The notes under the pieces were generated by a model. It worked only from the letters and a program-made list of their open reading frames with translations. It was not told the DNA's origin and did not search any database. This document shows positions 1-12,469 of a stretch of DNA of 64,000 nucleotides, in pieces (position 1 is the stretch's first letter; every line of letters starts with the position of its first letter). Source of the DNA: Allolobophora icterica (Eukaryota; Annelida; Clitellata; Crassiclitellata; Lumbricidae); the NCBI GenBank assembly GCA_963556255.1, contig OY744606.1:315001-379000 (forward strand). The letters run 5' to 3'. Position numbers and translations under genes: made by a program.

Positions 1-1408
1 GCACAAGGTATAGTAATGGATCTACATAAATGCCCAGCTGCACAAAGTAATCGACCAGGCATTGATCAAAAATACACCAATATCCATCCTCGTCAATCAG
101 TCATTCACAGTAAGAGCGTCTCGCTAGAAAACCTCTGCTGCAGTATCTTAACAGGTTTCCTCGATTTCACAAACTGCATTTTCTGCGATGATCTCTTAAG
201 AGAATTCTGTTGAGCAAACTCTCACCGAGACAGCAGCAAAATCACAAACAGATAACTTTTCCAAAGCGACGATTCACTGTATATACATGCCATTACTATC
301 TAGAACAGAGTCCTTACAAAAGTCTTGTTTGTCCAGTACTGCTGGATGTGCGAGTAAGCATTCGAGAAGTGCCAGGCAAAATGTGCATTATGAAAACAAA
401 GACTAGCGATACGTAAAAGCAAAAGCGTCAGTTAAGTTCCCAGCAGCCAACGACAATCATTTTTTTCTGCATTTGAGACGATAAGGTTTGTGCAGTAAAA
501 CAGTTTTTGAGAACCGCTGTTTTCTTCAACACTTGCCTCAAAATGATATAGTCCAACAGTTTCATATTAATATATCTAGTAGTTCATTTTCTTTACTTCT
601 TACATCGATAAAGAGCCTTAATCTAACCATGACAATCAATTAATGGTGCAAGTAATCATGCATTTACGACTTGCTCAAGGTCCCTCCTAGGGTTAACTGA
701 AAGATGTTTTCAAAACCAAACTGCGGTTGGCATAAGTGTACCCTGTTTAATCCATTTTTGTAATTGTAATTGTAATCGAGAATTTATATAGCGCCACTCA
801 TAATCAGAGGCGCTCCCGACCCGGGTCAGTGTCTTCACTTACAAAGAGAAATGTTTTCAGGCGCTTGAACTTGCACAGGGCACCATTTGTAATTGGAAGG
901 AGTTGGGAGGAAGACCTGCAGGGGAAGGCAGTTTCCAACCTATCACTGACCAATTGCACCCTTGAACTTGTCACACAAAATAACAGAATCACAGAATGAT
1001 CTCCAGAATTTCTCAACTAAAACCCTATGACTTTATAATAATCCTCTAGAAAAGTTTGACAAAAATTCAACAAAACTAAAACACATGATAAATACCAATG
1101 CGCACTACCTCATGGGGCTTGTTACGTTGGAACACGAAATTTTGAATGACAGAGCCAACTTTTTGAAAAATCAAATTAACACAATTTGTGTTTCCATGGA
1201 GGATTCTATCAATTCCTAATACAACAATATAAAAAACGGACAATCTGTTCATAGCTCAAAGGCTCTGGTACACGGCGGACCTAATGGGTCCTCACATGAG
1301 ACCCAGTCCTGAGGACTCCACAGTGCTTTACTCTAATTCAAGGCGGTCTCAGGTCACGAGGAAAGAGACCAGAATGTTTGTGCGTTGGTGACTAAGATTG
1401 TTACGATC
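1..1408. other. 3' flank of MBOAT
   Basis: AT-rich. A reversed family B SINE 3' end is at about 785-850. I found no polyA hexamer close to the MBOAT stop and no other gene. Confidence 0.5.
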
Positions 1409-4400
1409 CTATTGTTGTTTCGGTCGTTCAGACTTGGATTTCGGCAGAAGGAGAAGGGACACTCCAGCGACGATTACTACGATATGGAACCAGAAGTAGA
1501 GCTGCCTTCAAACAAACAACAGGAAGAGAAACATCTTGAAAAATGGCACAAGACAATGGCAATGATAATGTTACAACACTACCACTATTTCTGCTATTGT
1601 TAATGCCATGCTATTGCTACTCCAGTCATCATTGTTACTGCTAATATACTTACTATTGCTGTTGTTGAAGGTAAGAAAGGTAAAAGTAAAACAATGGTAA
1701 GAAAGGTAAAGGTAATAAAAAGGTAAGGAAGGTAAGGTACTATAAAGGTAAGAAAGGGAAAGTTAACTTGTTGGCCAACACATCTCTTTCATACCAACCT
1801 TAACCCTGCTTCTGGCTCTCTGACCTCTCAGATTTCCACCTCTGGCTGATTGTGATTTTTATCGTAATTCACTTAAGCGACTATCAATTGACGTCTTGGT
1901 CGATATAATAATGGCACAATAGAAGTCATTAGAACAGATGAGATATAGAATCGTGACCATAGCAACTCAATGACAGAACACCATTTCTAACTTTTTCTCT
2001 TGCTGCTATTGTTACACTCATTTAAGTTATTGTTAAATCCAATGCTATTTTTAGTGCAATTGTAATCAGTACTACTTTATAACCCTCTGTGTTCCTATAA
2101 CTTAGATCATCATTAACATATAATGACTACAACAGATTACAAAATTAATAACAGATCCCTACAGTGACACGATGATGATGATAATAGTGATGAAAATCAT
2201 GAGGATAATCACATCCTTACAAGTGTATCATCACTTACCTATAGGTGGCAATTATCACTTACTCATAAATGGCAATTACTCATAAATAGACGTCAAATGA
2301 GAGTCGGATGGAGACGAAAGATGACAAATGAAGAACTGTACAGTCAAATTGGCCCAAGAGAAACTCTGTTACAAAAAGTAATTTGCAGGAAATTACAACT
2401 GTTTGGACATATATGTAGAATGAATGACTCCAGGAAACTCAAGACGCTAGTTTTTGGCATGATGGAGGGGAAGAACAAAAGAGGACGCCCTAACAGAGAA
2501 TGGACAGACGATATCATGACATGGTGCAGAAACGATTCTTTACAGCACCTGAGCCACATAGCAAGAGAAAGAGACACATGGAAGGAAGTAATAAAGAGCG
2601 CATCAAGCACCTACGGGCGATGAACCCATGGTTAATGATGATGATGATGATAAATGGCAATTATTACTTACTTATAAATGGCAATTGCTGGCCAGAATTC
2701 AAGAAGAACGAATGGAAAAGTGAGATATGCGATTGCAACTCTTGTTGCTAAAAACGTCATCAAGTCGTAAAATTGTGCCAGGCCTTTGGTCGTTTGAAAA
2801 GCGGGTCGCACTCGTCGACGAACCTTCAATAAAGTCAAACCAAACTTCGTCAAAGCATATTTCCTGGTTATTTTTCATCAGGTAAGACAGAGTTACAAGG
2901 GATATTCTAAAGTTGAAATGTAATGTTGGATCCATTTGAGATAAAGTTACGAATTTTCAGAGAAGATAGAAGTCAGGCTATGGTGGATAAGCAAGTTGAA
3001 ACAGATTAATTTAAAGTTTAACACTTACATAATTTCTAATCAGCAGACGGTAAAGGTAATACAAAGGTAAAAAGTAAGGTAAAGGCAACATAAAAGGAGG
3101 GTAAAGGTAATTCAAATGTAAGATAGGTAAAGGTGATAGAAAGTTAAAAAGGCAATGGTAATACAAAGGTAAGTAAGATAAAGGTAATCGTAATCGTAAT
3201 CTCCATATTTCTACAGCGCTCAAAAAAGCGAAGTCGCGGGAACAGCTTATTCACAGGCGCTTAGACAAATCAAAATCGATAGGCGGGGGGGGGTCAAATT
3301 GGTTCCAGGTCAAGATCCAAAGGAGTCAGTCAGGAAGACAGTAAGACGGCTAAGGTGGGTGGTGTTTAGGGTTTAGACGGCGAGGGAGGTAGGAGAGGAG
3401 GAGGAATCGGGATAGGATTTGTGAAAGAGCAGTGTTTTCAGTTTTGAGTGAAAGACCTGTGGAGATATAGCAAGTGGTGAGGTTTTGGTGAGTTCGTAGG
3501 ATGGATCTGAAATTTCTCTCAGTACTGGTGGGAGTTTGTAGCACAAAGGTAATACAGGTGAAGGTAATACAAAGGTAACGCATACACAGAAACATGCATA
3601 AACACATCTAAATATGCAAATATATTTAGCAATACACACACACACATAGACACATACACAGATACATACACAGCTACAGACACATACAGACATACCCACA
3701 TATAAACACACAAAAACACATATAGAAACATACACACATGCACTTATACATACATACATACACACAGACACATACACAAATGCATTCACACATACATTAC
3801 ATGAAATGCCAAATACAACAGATGGATGTGGGAGAAAATACATCAGCTGACCATGCGTGAGACGATTATGAAAACTCCGCCGGTGAGAAACGTGATATAG
3901 TATCCGATGTAGAAGCCGTGCCAAAAAGCACTGAATAGGAAGACGGCCAGCGTGCTGTGGAATCGCTCGTAGACAACGTAGCGCAACCAGTGCGTTGTCA
4001 TCTTGTTCCAGTTGTCGAGCAACACTTTAAGGCTTAAAGACGTCTGAAAAACAGCAGACAACAACCCAGCAGAAACAGACTACAATCCATTTCTAAATTA
4101 AGACTAATTAATTAATAACAATAATATTATATTATTACATCTACTATAGGTTTTATTGTGATTACATGCATTATTAATTGTCACTTGACGCAAACATAGC
4201 AGCACAGATTACAATAAGTGAAAAGAAGCAAATAATCATCATTTGTGCTTACTTATTAATTATTATTAATTTGATTGCTAATGTTGGAGCCATAAAAATG
4301 AGAGATGTCTTGCCAGGTCATCCTGAGATGACCTGGCAATTAACTTACGGTAATTAACTTACCTTATCTACTATCATAACTAAAGTTATTCTTAATGTTA

Positions 4401-7400
4401 TTATTTCTGTCTTTAGTTATTTCTATTATTAATAGCTGTCCATTTAACTCCACAGAAACAACAGCTGATTACTGATTAAGAGGAAGAAATTCCCGTTGTA
4501 TCTGGAATGCATTTATTACCTCCACTTGATATATATCTGTGTTGTCGATAAGATCCCAGAGCGGTCGCTGCTGACTGTCATAACCGTTAAATCCAAGCCC
4601 AGCGTTGATGTTAACCAGTTCAGCTGTTTAAAAATGACACACACAGTCATAACCGTTATCAGCTGTTGAACTATAACACAAACAGACAGAGTCATAAGCA
4701 ATAATTCCACTCGCTGCATTAGCAGTAACCAGCCGAGCTGTTTTAATGTCAACACAAATACATCTACAAAGTCACCGATGAAACAAACTGTGTAGGCTTT
4801 ATAGCCCATCATAGCATTTCTTGGGTGCATCTGCCGTCCTACAAATCAACACTAACACCATCTGTAAACTGTTGCTTTTTCATAACCAATAGAATGATAC
4901 CATCTTATGATTAATATCTTATGATTAACATCTTATTATTAATATCTTATGATTAATATCTTATGATTAATATCTTATGATTAATATCTTAAGATTGATA
5001 TCTTAAGATTGATATCTTATGATTAATATCCTATGATTAATATCTTATGATTAATATCTTATGATTGATATCTTATGATTGATATCTTATGAGTAATATC
5101 TTATGATTAATATCTTATGATTGATATCTTATGATTGATATCTTATGATTAATATCTTATGATTAATATCTTATGATTAATATCTTATGATTAATATCTT
5201 ATGATTAATATCTTATGATTAATATCTTATGATTGATATCTTATGATTAATATCTTATGATTGATATCTTATGATTAATATCTTATGATTGATATCTTAT
5301 GATTAATATCTTATGATTAATATCTTATGATTAATATCTTATGATTAATATCGAACACAGAGACAACTTTTATTCACATAGTTTCCAGGCGAAATAGTAT
5401 TTCTGTCGGTGAAGAGATGTTGCCATGATGATGAAGAACATCTTATACAGAAATGAATGACTTTCAAAATCAGGCTCTGAAACAGAAAGTGAAACTGGAA
5501 TTCTGAAACAGAAAGTGAAACTGGAATTCTGAAACAGAAAGTGAAACTGGAATTCTGAAACAGAAAGTTAAACTGGAATTCTGAAACATAAAAGCGAAAC
5601 TGGAAATCTTAAAGAGAAAGTGAAACTGGAATTCATAAACAGAATAGGGAAATTCTGAAAGAGAAAAGGAAATTGGAATAGAAACTAAAACTATACAGGA
5701 AGGTCAATATAAGAATGATAATATGTTTAGCATCAAGGGCAAGTCAAATTCAACCTAAGTGAAAAGAGCTATCAAATGTTACATAAATTTCTAATTAGAA
5801 TTGCAATTACAAGTACAAAATGGTTGAGTAAAAAATTCATCTTTACCATAAATTAAATGAGATCCAACATTTCCCACATAATATATCAGAAAAAAATGTA
5901 TCTTTAAAAATGATTAATTTAGAATTAATCTAATAAGAAAGAAACTTTACCGATTATTGAAGTACATAGAAAGAATGGTGTGATGAAAGCCGAGATGAGT
6001 CCACAGACAACGGCTGAGAGAGATTTTGATATGAGAACCGACTGAAAAGACACAGATCAACACAGTGTTCCATTCATTTAAGAAGAAGTAACGTGTTCCT
6101 TAAGCTAGCCTGACAGGCAGCCATGGGTATGAAATGTTAGTGACTTCACTTTCTTAGACTTGGCATATGAGGGCAAGTGGACAGCCCTCTCTCTCGCCAT
6201 CTCATCTTCTCATGGATAGTCTACTCAATACAGCTGAGTTAGTTAGGAGGTGTAGGTGAAGCTGAAATGCTGAAGCAAATTTCTGCCCTTGTGAGGATTT
6301 GAACCCCGACTCTGGGTCGTCAGTCCAGCAGGCTAACCACTAGACCTCCATTAATTAAAAGGCCTAGCTTCAAAATGAATTTGATTATGGAATATCGGTA
6401 ACAAAAATTATCAGTGTCCTGGAAAAAAGTTGTATTGTGTAACGTCTTACACAATACAACTTTTTTCCAGGACACTGATAATTTTTTCCTCATGGAGTTC
6501 AACCACTTACAGTTGGGTTCAACCACTTACAGTTGGGTTCAACCACTTACAGCTGGGTTCAACCACTTACAGTTGGGTTCAACCACTTACAGTTGGGTTC
6601 AACCACTTACGGTTGGGTCTGGTGGTTCTGAGAGTTTTCTCACAACGTCGCCATTGGCATTTCCAGATTCCTAGGATCACAAACAGTCAAACTAATTAGA
6701 AATTATTTATTATAAAAATCATTATATTTACTAATTAAACCAAAATATTCTACCACATTTACAAAGAAAAGCAACACAACAGGGAACATAATATCAGCTG
6801 CAAAATCCAACGCTTAATTGTAACTGTAATCGAACAAAAATAATTATTGTAATTGTCACCTTTTGCAGCACTTTCTCCCTGATTGAACTTGATGATGTTT
6901 AGCCAACTTAGACATCTTATACTTCTCCAGAACTACCTTAAAACCTGTAGGATCACATGTAGCTTGCAGGAAAAACAATATTAATCTTATAATATTACTA
7001 ATAACAGCATTAACAAAACCAAACAGCTGTTCACATACAACACAGTACATACACAGCATATCTTCTAAACTCTGCCACTATTCATAATCTGGTAGTGTCA
7101 ATCCCAAGCCTGGATAAAGGAGGACGGGGCACTAATGATCTTTGTTATGACACAGCGTCGTTAAACAGCAACTATCCAACGAACCAGCCTATTTCCCTTT
7201 GAAGTGGAGACACTGGAGAGCTCACCGGCCAAAGCTGAGGTGTGGAGTAGGTGGTGCCTTCTATGAAAGCGATGTAGTCGTTGTAGAAACAGAACGGTCC
7301 ACACATAATGCCATGGAAACTGAATATGTAGCTGGAATACTCCAAGAGACTGGAAAACTGCCTGGAAAAGTAAATCAAACAGCTACAGCTTTAATACTCA

Positions 7401-10400
7401 TTAGTTAAATACATTTAAAATCATAAAATTATTATTATTATTATTAATTAGTAACTTCTACTTTGCCAGTTTCTAATGCACAAGGCATTCACTGATGGCA
7501 CATCAAAACCAAGCCGTAATCACGGTCAAATGTTGTCTGAATACCTCGAAAAGGCATTACATAAATTTGAATAGAGGGAAACTTATTACTTATACAATAC
7601 AATTAAAGTTATTACTATTATTATTACTAATTATTATAAATTAGTAGCTTCTGTCACGCTGGTGTCTAATGCACAAGACATCAAATGATGGCACACCAGT
7701 TCAAAGAGAGTCTGCAATCAGATAAAAATGTTCTCTGAATCCCTCTCAAAGGCGTCACATAATTCTGAAACGTAGGAAAGACATGAATGAAAGGAATCTA
7801 CCGGATGGCAAGTCGCTTCTTGATGTCCGAGAGTTTAGACTTGTCTTTTGCATTGCCATCAGCAATGTTGTATGCGAGACTCGTCAGACGTTGGGTGCTT
7901 ATCATCAGTGGTCTGAAAACATGGATTAGGTAACACACATGGTAACATGTATGCATGTACAAATGTATCTATCATATACATGTATTTATGTATGTACTTA
8001 CGTATATATGTACACAAACCAGCATGGATGTAAGTGTTCATGTATGCATGTACATCTAACTCTTCCACTGTCCGTACTCTGGTAGTGCCAGTCCCAAGCC
8101 TGGATAAAGGGGGAGGTTGATGCTACATGTCTATCAATATAAGTATGTACATATGTGTGCCTTTCAACAACCTTACAACAGCACAGAGCACAGATCTGTC
8201 TGATGTACAAAGGGTGAATCTCCACCATGAGACATTCTGTCTTGTATTCATACGCCACACGTACATACATCCATGACCCTCCCAACAAAAACAAATTGGA
8301 CACCAACCAAATCACTGTAACACAAACCCACTATGAGACGTGAACTCCCATATTAAATTCAGCCAAAGAACCAGTTCTCCTCCATAAAATGAAACTTTAT
8401 ACAACACTGTACATAACACGGTTCCAAAAGACCACATAATAAAAATGAGCTCACAGTTGTATTTAGTCATTTTACAGTTCAACTTGCTTAGCCTCTGTAG
8501 CCTGGCTCCTGGTTTCCATGACCTAATGCATTTCAACCAATCCGTTCCAACGGACTTTTCTCCTAACCCCGATTCAACTTCAACTGATGCCTTGCATGTT
8601 ATGATAAATGTGCCACAGAAGACATCAGACTAGAGATTACTTATCTAATCTACTACCTGTATATATTTTACTTTATTTACATTTACTCCAATATCAGAAA
8701 TAGCAAGTATGAGGCGGTAACCCCAAAATAAGAAACAGCGCATGTTTACTCCATTATGAGAAGCACCATAACTTTACCTCATTCTGAGAAACAGTTGAAG
8801 TTTACCCTGTTATGTCAAGCGTGTATCCACCATAGTCGTAAACCATTCGGTAGATGTGGGTAACACAGAGGTAACCCATAGCCACCAGAAAGACGACCTT
8901 TTCCATGATGCCTGGCTTCAGGAATCGCATGATGGCCAGACACAGACCCGTCTGAAACAAAATGTGCTTCACCTGCCTACAGAAACAAAGCATAGAATCA
9001 GCAAATTCACATCACTTCATTGATACCATTTAACCGGATGGAAGATCATCTCTCCAGATGGAAGATCATCTCTCCAGATGGAAGATCATCTCTCCAGATG
9101 GAAGATCATCTCTCTGTCTCTGTTCCGGTCTTTCCTGCAAACTGAAGACACTCCTTTTCCACAAATCCTGATTCCTCCTTCTCCTTACCTCTCTTACCAC
9201 TTCAATTCTAAACACCGTCATCCACCACAGCCGTCTGACCGTCTACCTGTCTGCCCATTGGAATATGACCTCATTTGCCTGGTACTGAACCTGACCTTAT
9301 CCGCCTATCATTTTGTTCTGACTGAGCACATGTGCATATGCTGGTTCCCGCGATTTAGCTTTCTTCGGACATTACAGTCTACAGGAATATCACCAAGAAA
9401 TTACAATTACACGATTACAATTACAATTAAGATTAAATTTCTGAAGTACCACTTAAACTTACCAACATCAAAGCAAACCGGAAATTACTACAAGAACCAA
9501 CTGCATTAGAACATCAGTCCATTCTCGATTAGAATCCATTGTTTGGACTCAGTGTGTGTGTGTGTGCGTGCGTGCGTGTGTGCATCTCCTCAGTGCTGAC
9601 TTTTAGAGTTGTCCAAGGAGCATTACTTGTAAGCTGATGACTCTGTTCTCAATGAACCTTAACATTGTTTTAGGCGAACACATAGAGTGTCTCCAATTAG
9701 CAGATCTCTTCCAAGCAGCAACACACAAATCTCTGATTGCAGTTTTAAAAATTACTGGTAATACCAAATCAACAAATGCAAGAACCCCAAACAGACAAAA
9801 AAAATAAATGTAGATTTACCATCCAAAGCAGAAGACGAGCAGTGGCACCCCAATTGTGACCTGCACAACATGACGTACGGTCGATGAAACCCTGTGTGGC
9901 CCCAGAACGGAGCGAAATGGAAAGCCAAGCAACAACGAAACCAACTGACACAATAAGAAGTTTGCCTGAAACACAATTGAGATGAGAAAGTTCATTCAAA
10001 ACTCAACCAACATCAGATATTTCATCCAAAGCACAGTTGAAACAAGAAGTTTTTCTGAAACTCAATTCAAACAATGAAAATTTTATTCAAACTCAGCTGA
10101 CACAAGTAATTTTACTTTTAACTGACAGTAAAAAGTTACTCAAAACTTAATTGTCACAATAAAAATTTCTTGAAATCTACATTGAGGCAGATAGCAACAT
10201 TATGACATCCATATATACATAGGTTGGCCAAGATGCCAACCAATATCTGAGATCATTTTGAGGGCAATAATAACCACATACCATAGAAAATTATCGAAAT
10301 TCCACTTTTAATCACTTGTGAATTAAACTGGAGTTCTGCGCTTAGCTTCACCGTAGTGCCTTAGAAATTTGGAGTTTATGATTAATTACAAAGTTATATT

Positions 10401-12469
10401 TAAGAGAGTCTCATTCTATTTTACAGCTGAGAAAGTATTACCATACCTGACAAAAACAAGTTTAACAATAGGCATTCAAACAATTTAACATCAAAAGTTT
10501 GATCAAACTTAACTTGATCAAAAGCTTTCTTTGCATCCAGAACCGCCATGTACATAGCACTACCATGAGTCACAAGTCAGTAAGCTGTGCAAGCTTAAAT
10601 GTTTCTTGAACACAAACTGTATATCACTAGAAGGCAGATGACTCCAAACTTATATAGGATACAGAACTCAAATAAGTCTGAAAGCACTGGACTTATAGTA
10701 ATGGGTCTATACTTGTCAGCTGATGCTATTCAGACAAATTTATCTCTCTTACATTTGGGTACAATCACCCCAACACCAAAGTCATCATCAGGAACAAACC
10801 CACATGTGAATATCAATCAAGTTGAACCATCAGTTTAAGAGCACCACAACCACGGGATGACAGAATATTGCATTTCCCTGGTTAATCCATCCAGTCAACA
10901 GGATTTACCATTTTTCAGGAATCTAAGGCTTATTTTGATGTCATTTATATAAACTATATTAAATTGATCTTCGCCTGTATCATAATCTGAAAGGAACTTA
11001 GAGTGAAGACTATAAAAAACGTAATAAATTTACCTGTTATTGTCCTTACAGGAGTCAAAGAATACTGTGAAACACTGCTGCTTACAGCATCTGCAATATC
11101 TTTGTCATTTACCTTTCATTTATATCTAGGGATTTTTACACTTTGAAAATTTACTATTCCATTTCTTCATAAATTTATACAAGTCTTTTGCAAAATAAAG
11201 TTTTGATATTTCATTGTCCAATATAACATCCTTAAACTCGGCTGCCTGCCTTGTGACTAATTTACATTTTATGCTTGCTCTCTTGCAGCAAATGATATAT
11301 AATCCCTGAACTGGGCAACCACATGTCTCCCAAAGGTTAAGTGCATCAACTGCAGCCTGCTTCAGTTCATCAACTTCTGGCCTTCAAAAAGATTTCAAAG
11401 GTTTTTACTTATGACTAGAATTGTGCTATAAGCTTCCCTAGACAGTTCATTATCAAGGAACAATAATAATCAATTACTGACTGCCTATGAGTCAGTTTAA
11501 AAACATCACAATTACAGTCTAAAATTATCACAAGGCACATGAATGCTTTGCAGTAACCTACCACTTAGGGCAGTGACTTTCAATCTTTTTCTAGTGACGG
11601 ACCCTTACAGAACGCACACACTTGCTCACAGAACCCAGCGCGTTTCACCCGTCCAAATTTTCAAGAAATAAATATAACTGTAACTTGTAATGGTGGGATA
11701 ATATTTTAAATTTTAGAATTTGAGTATTAGTAATCTGCACTTCTGGTACAGACTCTAATATTACACTACAAATTTACTTAGTCAGCACTCTAGAGCAGTG
11801 CACAGAAACAATGTCAGCAAACAACAGCATTTTATTGTATTCCCTAGTAACTATTTTTGACAGATGGATAGAATATTAAAAATGTTCTGGAAGTATTGTT
11901 TTAGAACTGTTGGACTACAAGTACTTTCATCAAGTTTAGTGCAAGGGTGGCAGCCTTTATTTGACTACTGCATCACTTTAAGTGTCGAGAAACCATGGTC
12001 AGCAAATGCCTCAGATATTAAAGAACGTGTTAAGCAAATTTGTGCAATTCATCCCATAACCTTACTCAACTCAGGTTTTCCGAAAGCAATCATCCAAAAG
12101 ATTTTGGGATGATTGCTTAACGCTAAAGCATATTTAACGCTAAAGCAACAACGAAAAGTCACATGACTCAATGCTCGTCCCTACCACAAAACCAGATGGG
12201 CATTACACCCACTCAGTTCCATAAAACCATCTAAACTTTCTCGACAGCACAACTGCGTGTACGTGAAAATGTACGCAGCTTGGCATTTTTAATATTATTA
12301 AATTTCCACGTGCTAAGAAAAGAAACACAGCCTAAATGTTACAGTGCGCTGCCCTACGAGGTCTACGAGTGAGTGGTACCTTGTCTATTGAAAGACCAGT
12401 GGCTTCGCTAATCGGACTTAAGAGATCAGAACCGGTATAGAATTCGTTTGTATCGTACGCAGCAGACAT
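1409..12469 (-). CDS. MBOAT1/2: MBOAT1/2-type lysophospholipid acyltransferase, complete, 12 coding exons
   Basis: Membrane-bound O-acyltransferase that re-acylates lysophospholipids (Lands cycle) in the ER membrane. Coding exons from 5' to 3' on the minus strand: 12469-12380, 9965-9820, 8976-8806, 7912-7802, 7361-7226, 6041-5951, 5476-5378, 4623-4520, 4043-3852, 2823-2672 and 1505-1409. That is 11 listed segments encoding 462 aa plus TAG; all joins are GT-AG and every phase closes. Recognisable blocks are TGSDLLSPISEATGLSIDK near the N-terminus, LLCQLVSLLLGFPFR, FHGIMCGPFCFYNDYIAFIEG-like (near residue 200), KYYFAW, LLDNWNKM and SAFWHGFYIGYY. The predicted active-site pair is Asn329 (in DNWN) and His358 (in FWHG). 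Human MBOAT1/2 are about 495-520 aa; the missing length is mainly the loop after the fifth exon. The last exon ends SKSERPKQQ. Introns hold SINEs, LINE pieces and two tandem arrays. I cannot separate MBOAT1 from MBOAT2. Confidence 0.93.
2297..2623 (+). mobile_element. Non-LTR retrotransposon 3' ORF fragment
   Basis: A 108-aa open frame with the usual tail of a LINE reverse transcriptase: LLQKVICRKLQLFGHICRM, then KRGRPNREWTDDI and RERDTWKEVI. It is antisense to MBOAT, within its last intron, and the rest of the element is absent. Confidence 0.75.
3190..3580 (-). mobile_element. CR1/L2-like LINE 3' end with (GATTAC)n tail
   Basis: On the minus strand the frame contains FHSKLKTLLFHKSYPDSS, typical of the end of the reverse transcriptase ORF, then a short 3' UTR with AGCGCTGTAGAAATATGGAG and a GATTACGATTACGATTAC tail. 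The same tail ends several SINE-like copies (12.72, 22.38, 33.59 and 44.43 kb). Confidence 0.65.
3852..4043 (-). CDS. MBOAT1/2: MBOAT catalytic exon (Asn/His pair)
   Basis: A 64-codon, phase 0/0 exon with acceptor tgtttttcag and donor gtcagc. It encodes LLDNWNKMTTHWLRYVVYER and then SAFWHGFYIGYYITFLTGG. The invariant MBOAT histidine lies in the FWHG segment inside a hydrophobic stretch, and the partner Asn in DNWN is about 29 residues earlier, which is normal spacing for MBOAT acyltransferases. This exon is the strongest single piece of evidence for the family assignment. Confidence 0.95.
4688..4737 (-). pseudogene. Decayed duplicate of the MBOAT exon at 4520-4623
   Basis: The 50 bases after an AAACAG acceptor-like site match the first 50 bases of the real exon at 31 of 50 positions by hand count. 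The translation is SRLVTANAASGIIAYDS against SELVNINAGLGFNGYDS. The frame soon hits a stop and no matching donor is visible. It sits just upstream of the real exon, as expected for a local tandem duplication. Confidence 0.45.
4901..5352. repeat. 14-bp tandem repeat, MBOAT intron
   Basis: About 32 copies of TATCTTATGATTAA, with TTGA and AAGA variants. The array ends only 25 bp from the donor of the exon at 5378-5476, so it fills the start of that intron on the transcribed strand. Confidence 0.95.
5473..5660 (-). repeat. 26-bp tandem repeat carrying copies of a splice acceptor
   Basis: Four exact units and one or two decayed units. On the minus strand each contains TTTCACTTTCTGTTTCAG, which is the acceptor of the MBOAT exon starting at 5476. 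The copy nearest the exon is the real acceptor. Confidence 0.9.
6106..6352 (-). mobile_element. tRNA-derived SINE, family A
   Basis: On the minus strand the 5' end reads CTAGTGGTTAGCCTGCTGGA and then GGGGTTCAAATCC, matching pol III A and B boxes. The 3' half ends with the shared segment that includes AAGTCACTAACATTTCATAC. Other copies are at about 45,665-45,950 (+), 50,010-50,275 (-), 55,125-55,375 (-), 61,505-61,800 (+) and, as a 3' half, 31,240-31,460 (+). Confidence 0.8.
6403..6486. repeat. Perfect 40-bp inverted repeat with 4-nt loop
   Basis: Left arm 6403-6442 and right arm 6447-6486 are exact reverse complements around the loop CGTC. It lies in an MBOAT intron between a SINE and a 20-bp tandem repeat. 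If transcribed it would fold into an unbroken 40-bp hairpin. Confidence 0.95.
6499..6618. repeat. 20-bp tandem repeat, six copies
   Basis: Six units of TTCAACCACTTACAGTTGGG with one or two substitutions, directly after the hairpin, within an MBOAT intron. Confidence 0.93.
7430..7790. repeat. Two adjacent copies of an interspersed repeat
   Basis: Both copies share a core resembling TCTAATGCACAAGGCATC followed by GATGGCACA and a CAAAACCAAGCC-like stretch. More copies lie near 37,725-37,830, 38,570-38,630 (reverse) and 54,985-55,060. The family is unnamed. Confidence 0.65.
9038..9117. repeat. 20-bp tandem repeat, four copies
   Basis: Four units of ATGGAAGATCATCTCTCCAG in an MBOAT intron, running into a plus-strand LINE 3' end (about 9,110-9,470) with an ATTACA-rich tail. 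Confidence 0.85.
10480..11440 (-). mobile_element. LINE reverse transcriptase fragment in MBOAT intron 1
   Basis: Reading the minus strand through several stops and frameshifts gives LWETCGCPVQGLYIICCK, then GVGVIVPKCKRDKF, KYRPITISPVLSDLFE and further on VLDAKKAFDQV. These are the fingers and first palm motifs of a non-LTR reverse transcriptase. The copy is dead. Confidence 0.7.

Noticed and set aside
1385..1603. Plus-strand charged ORF (KEKGHSSDDYYDMEPEVELP)
   Set aside because: It is the shadow of the last MBOAT exon on the other strand (LYFWFHIVVIVAGVSLLLLP).
4901..5352. CRISPR array
   Set aside because: Head-to-tail 14-bp units without spacers, inside an animal intron.
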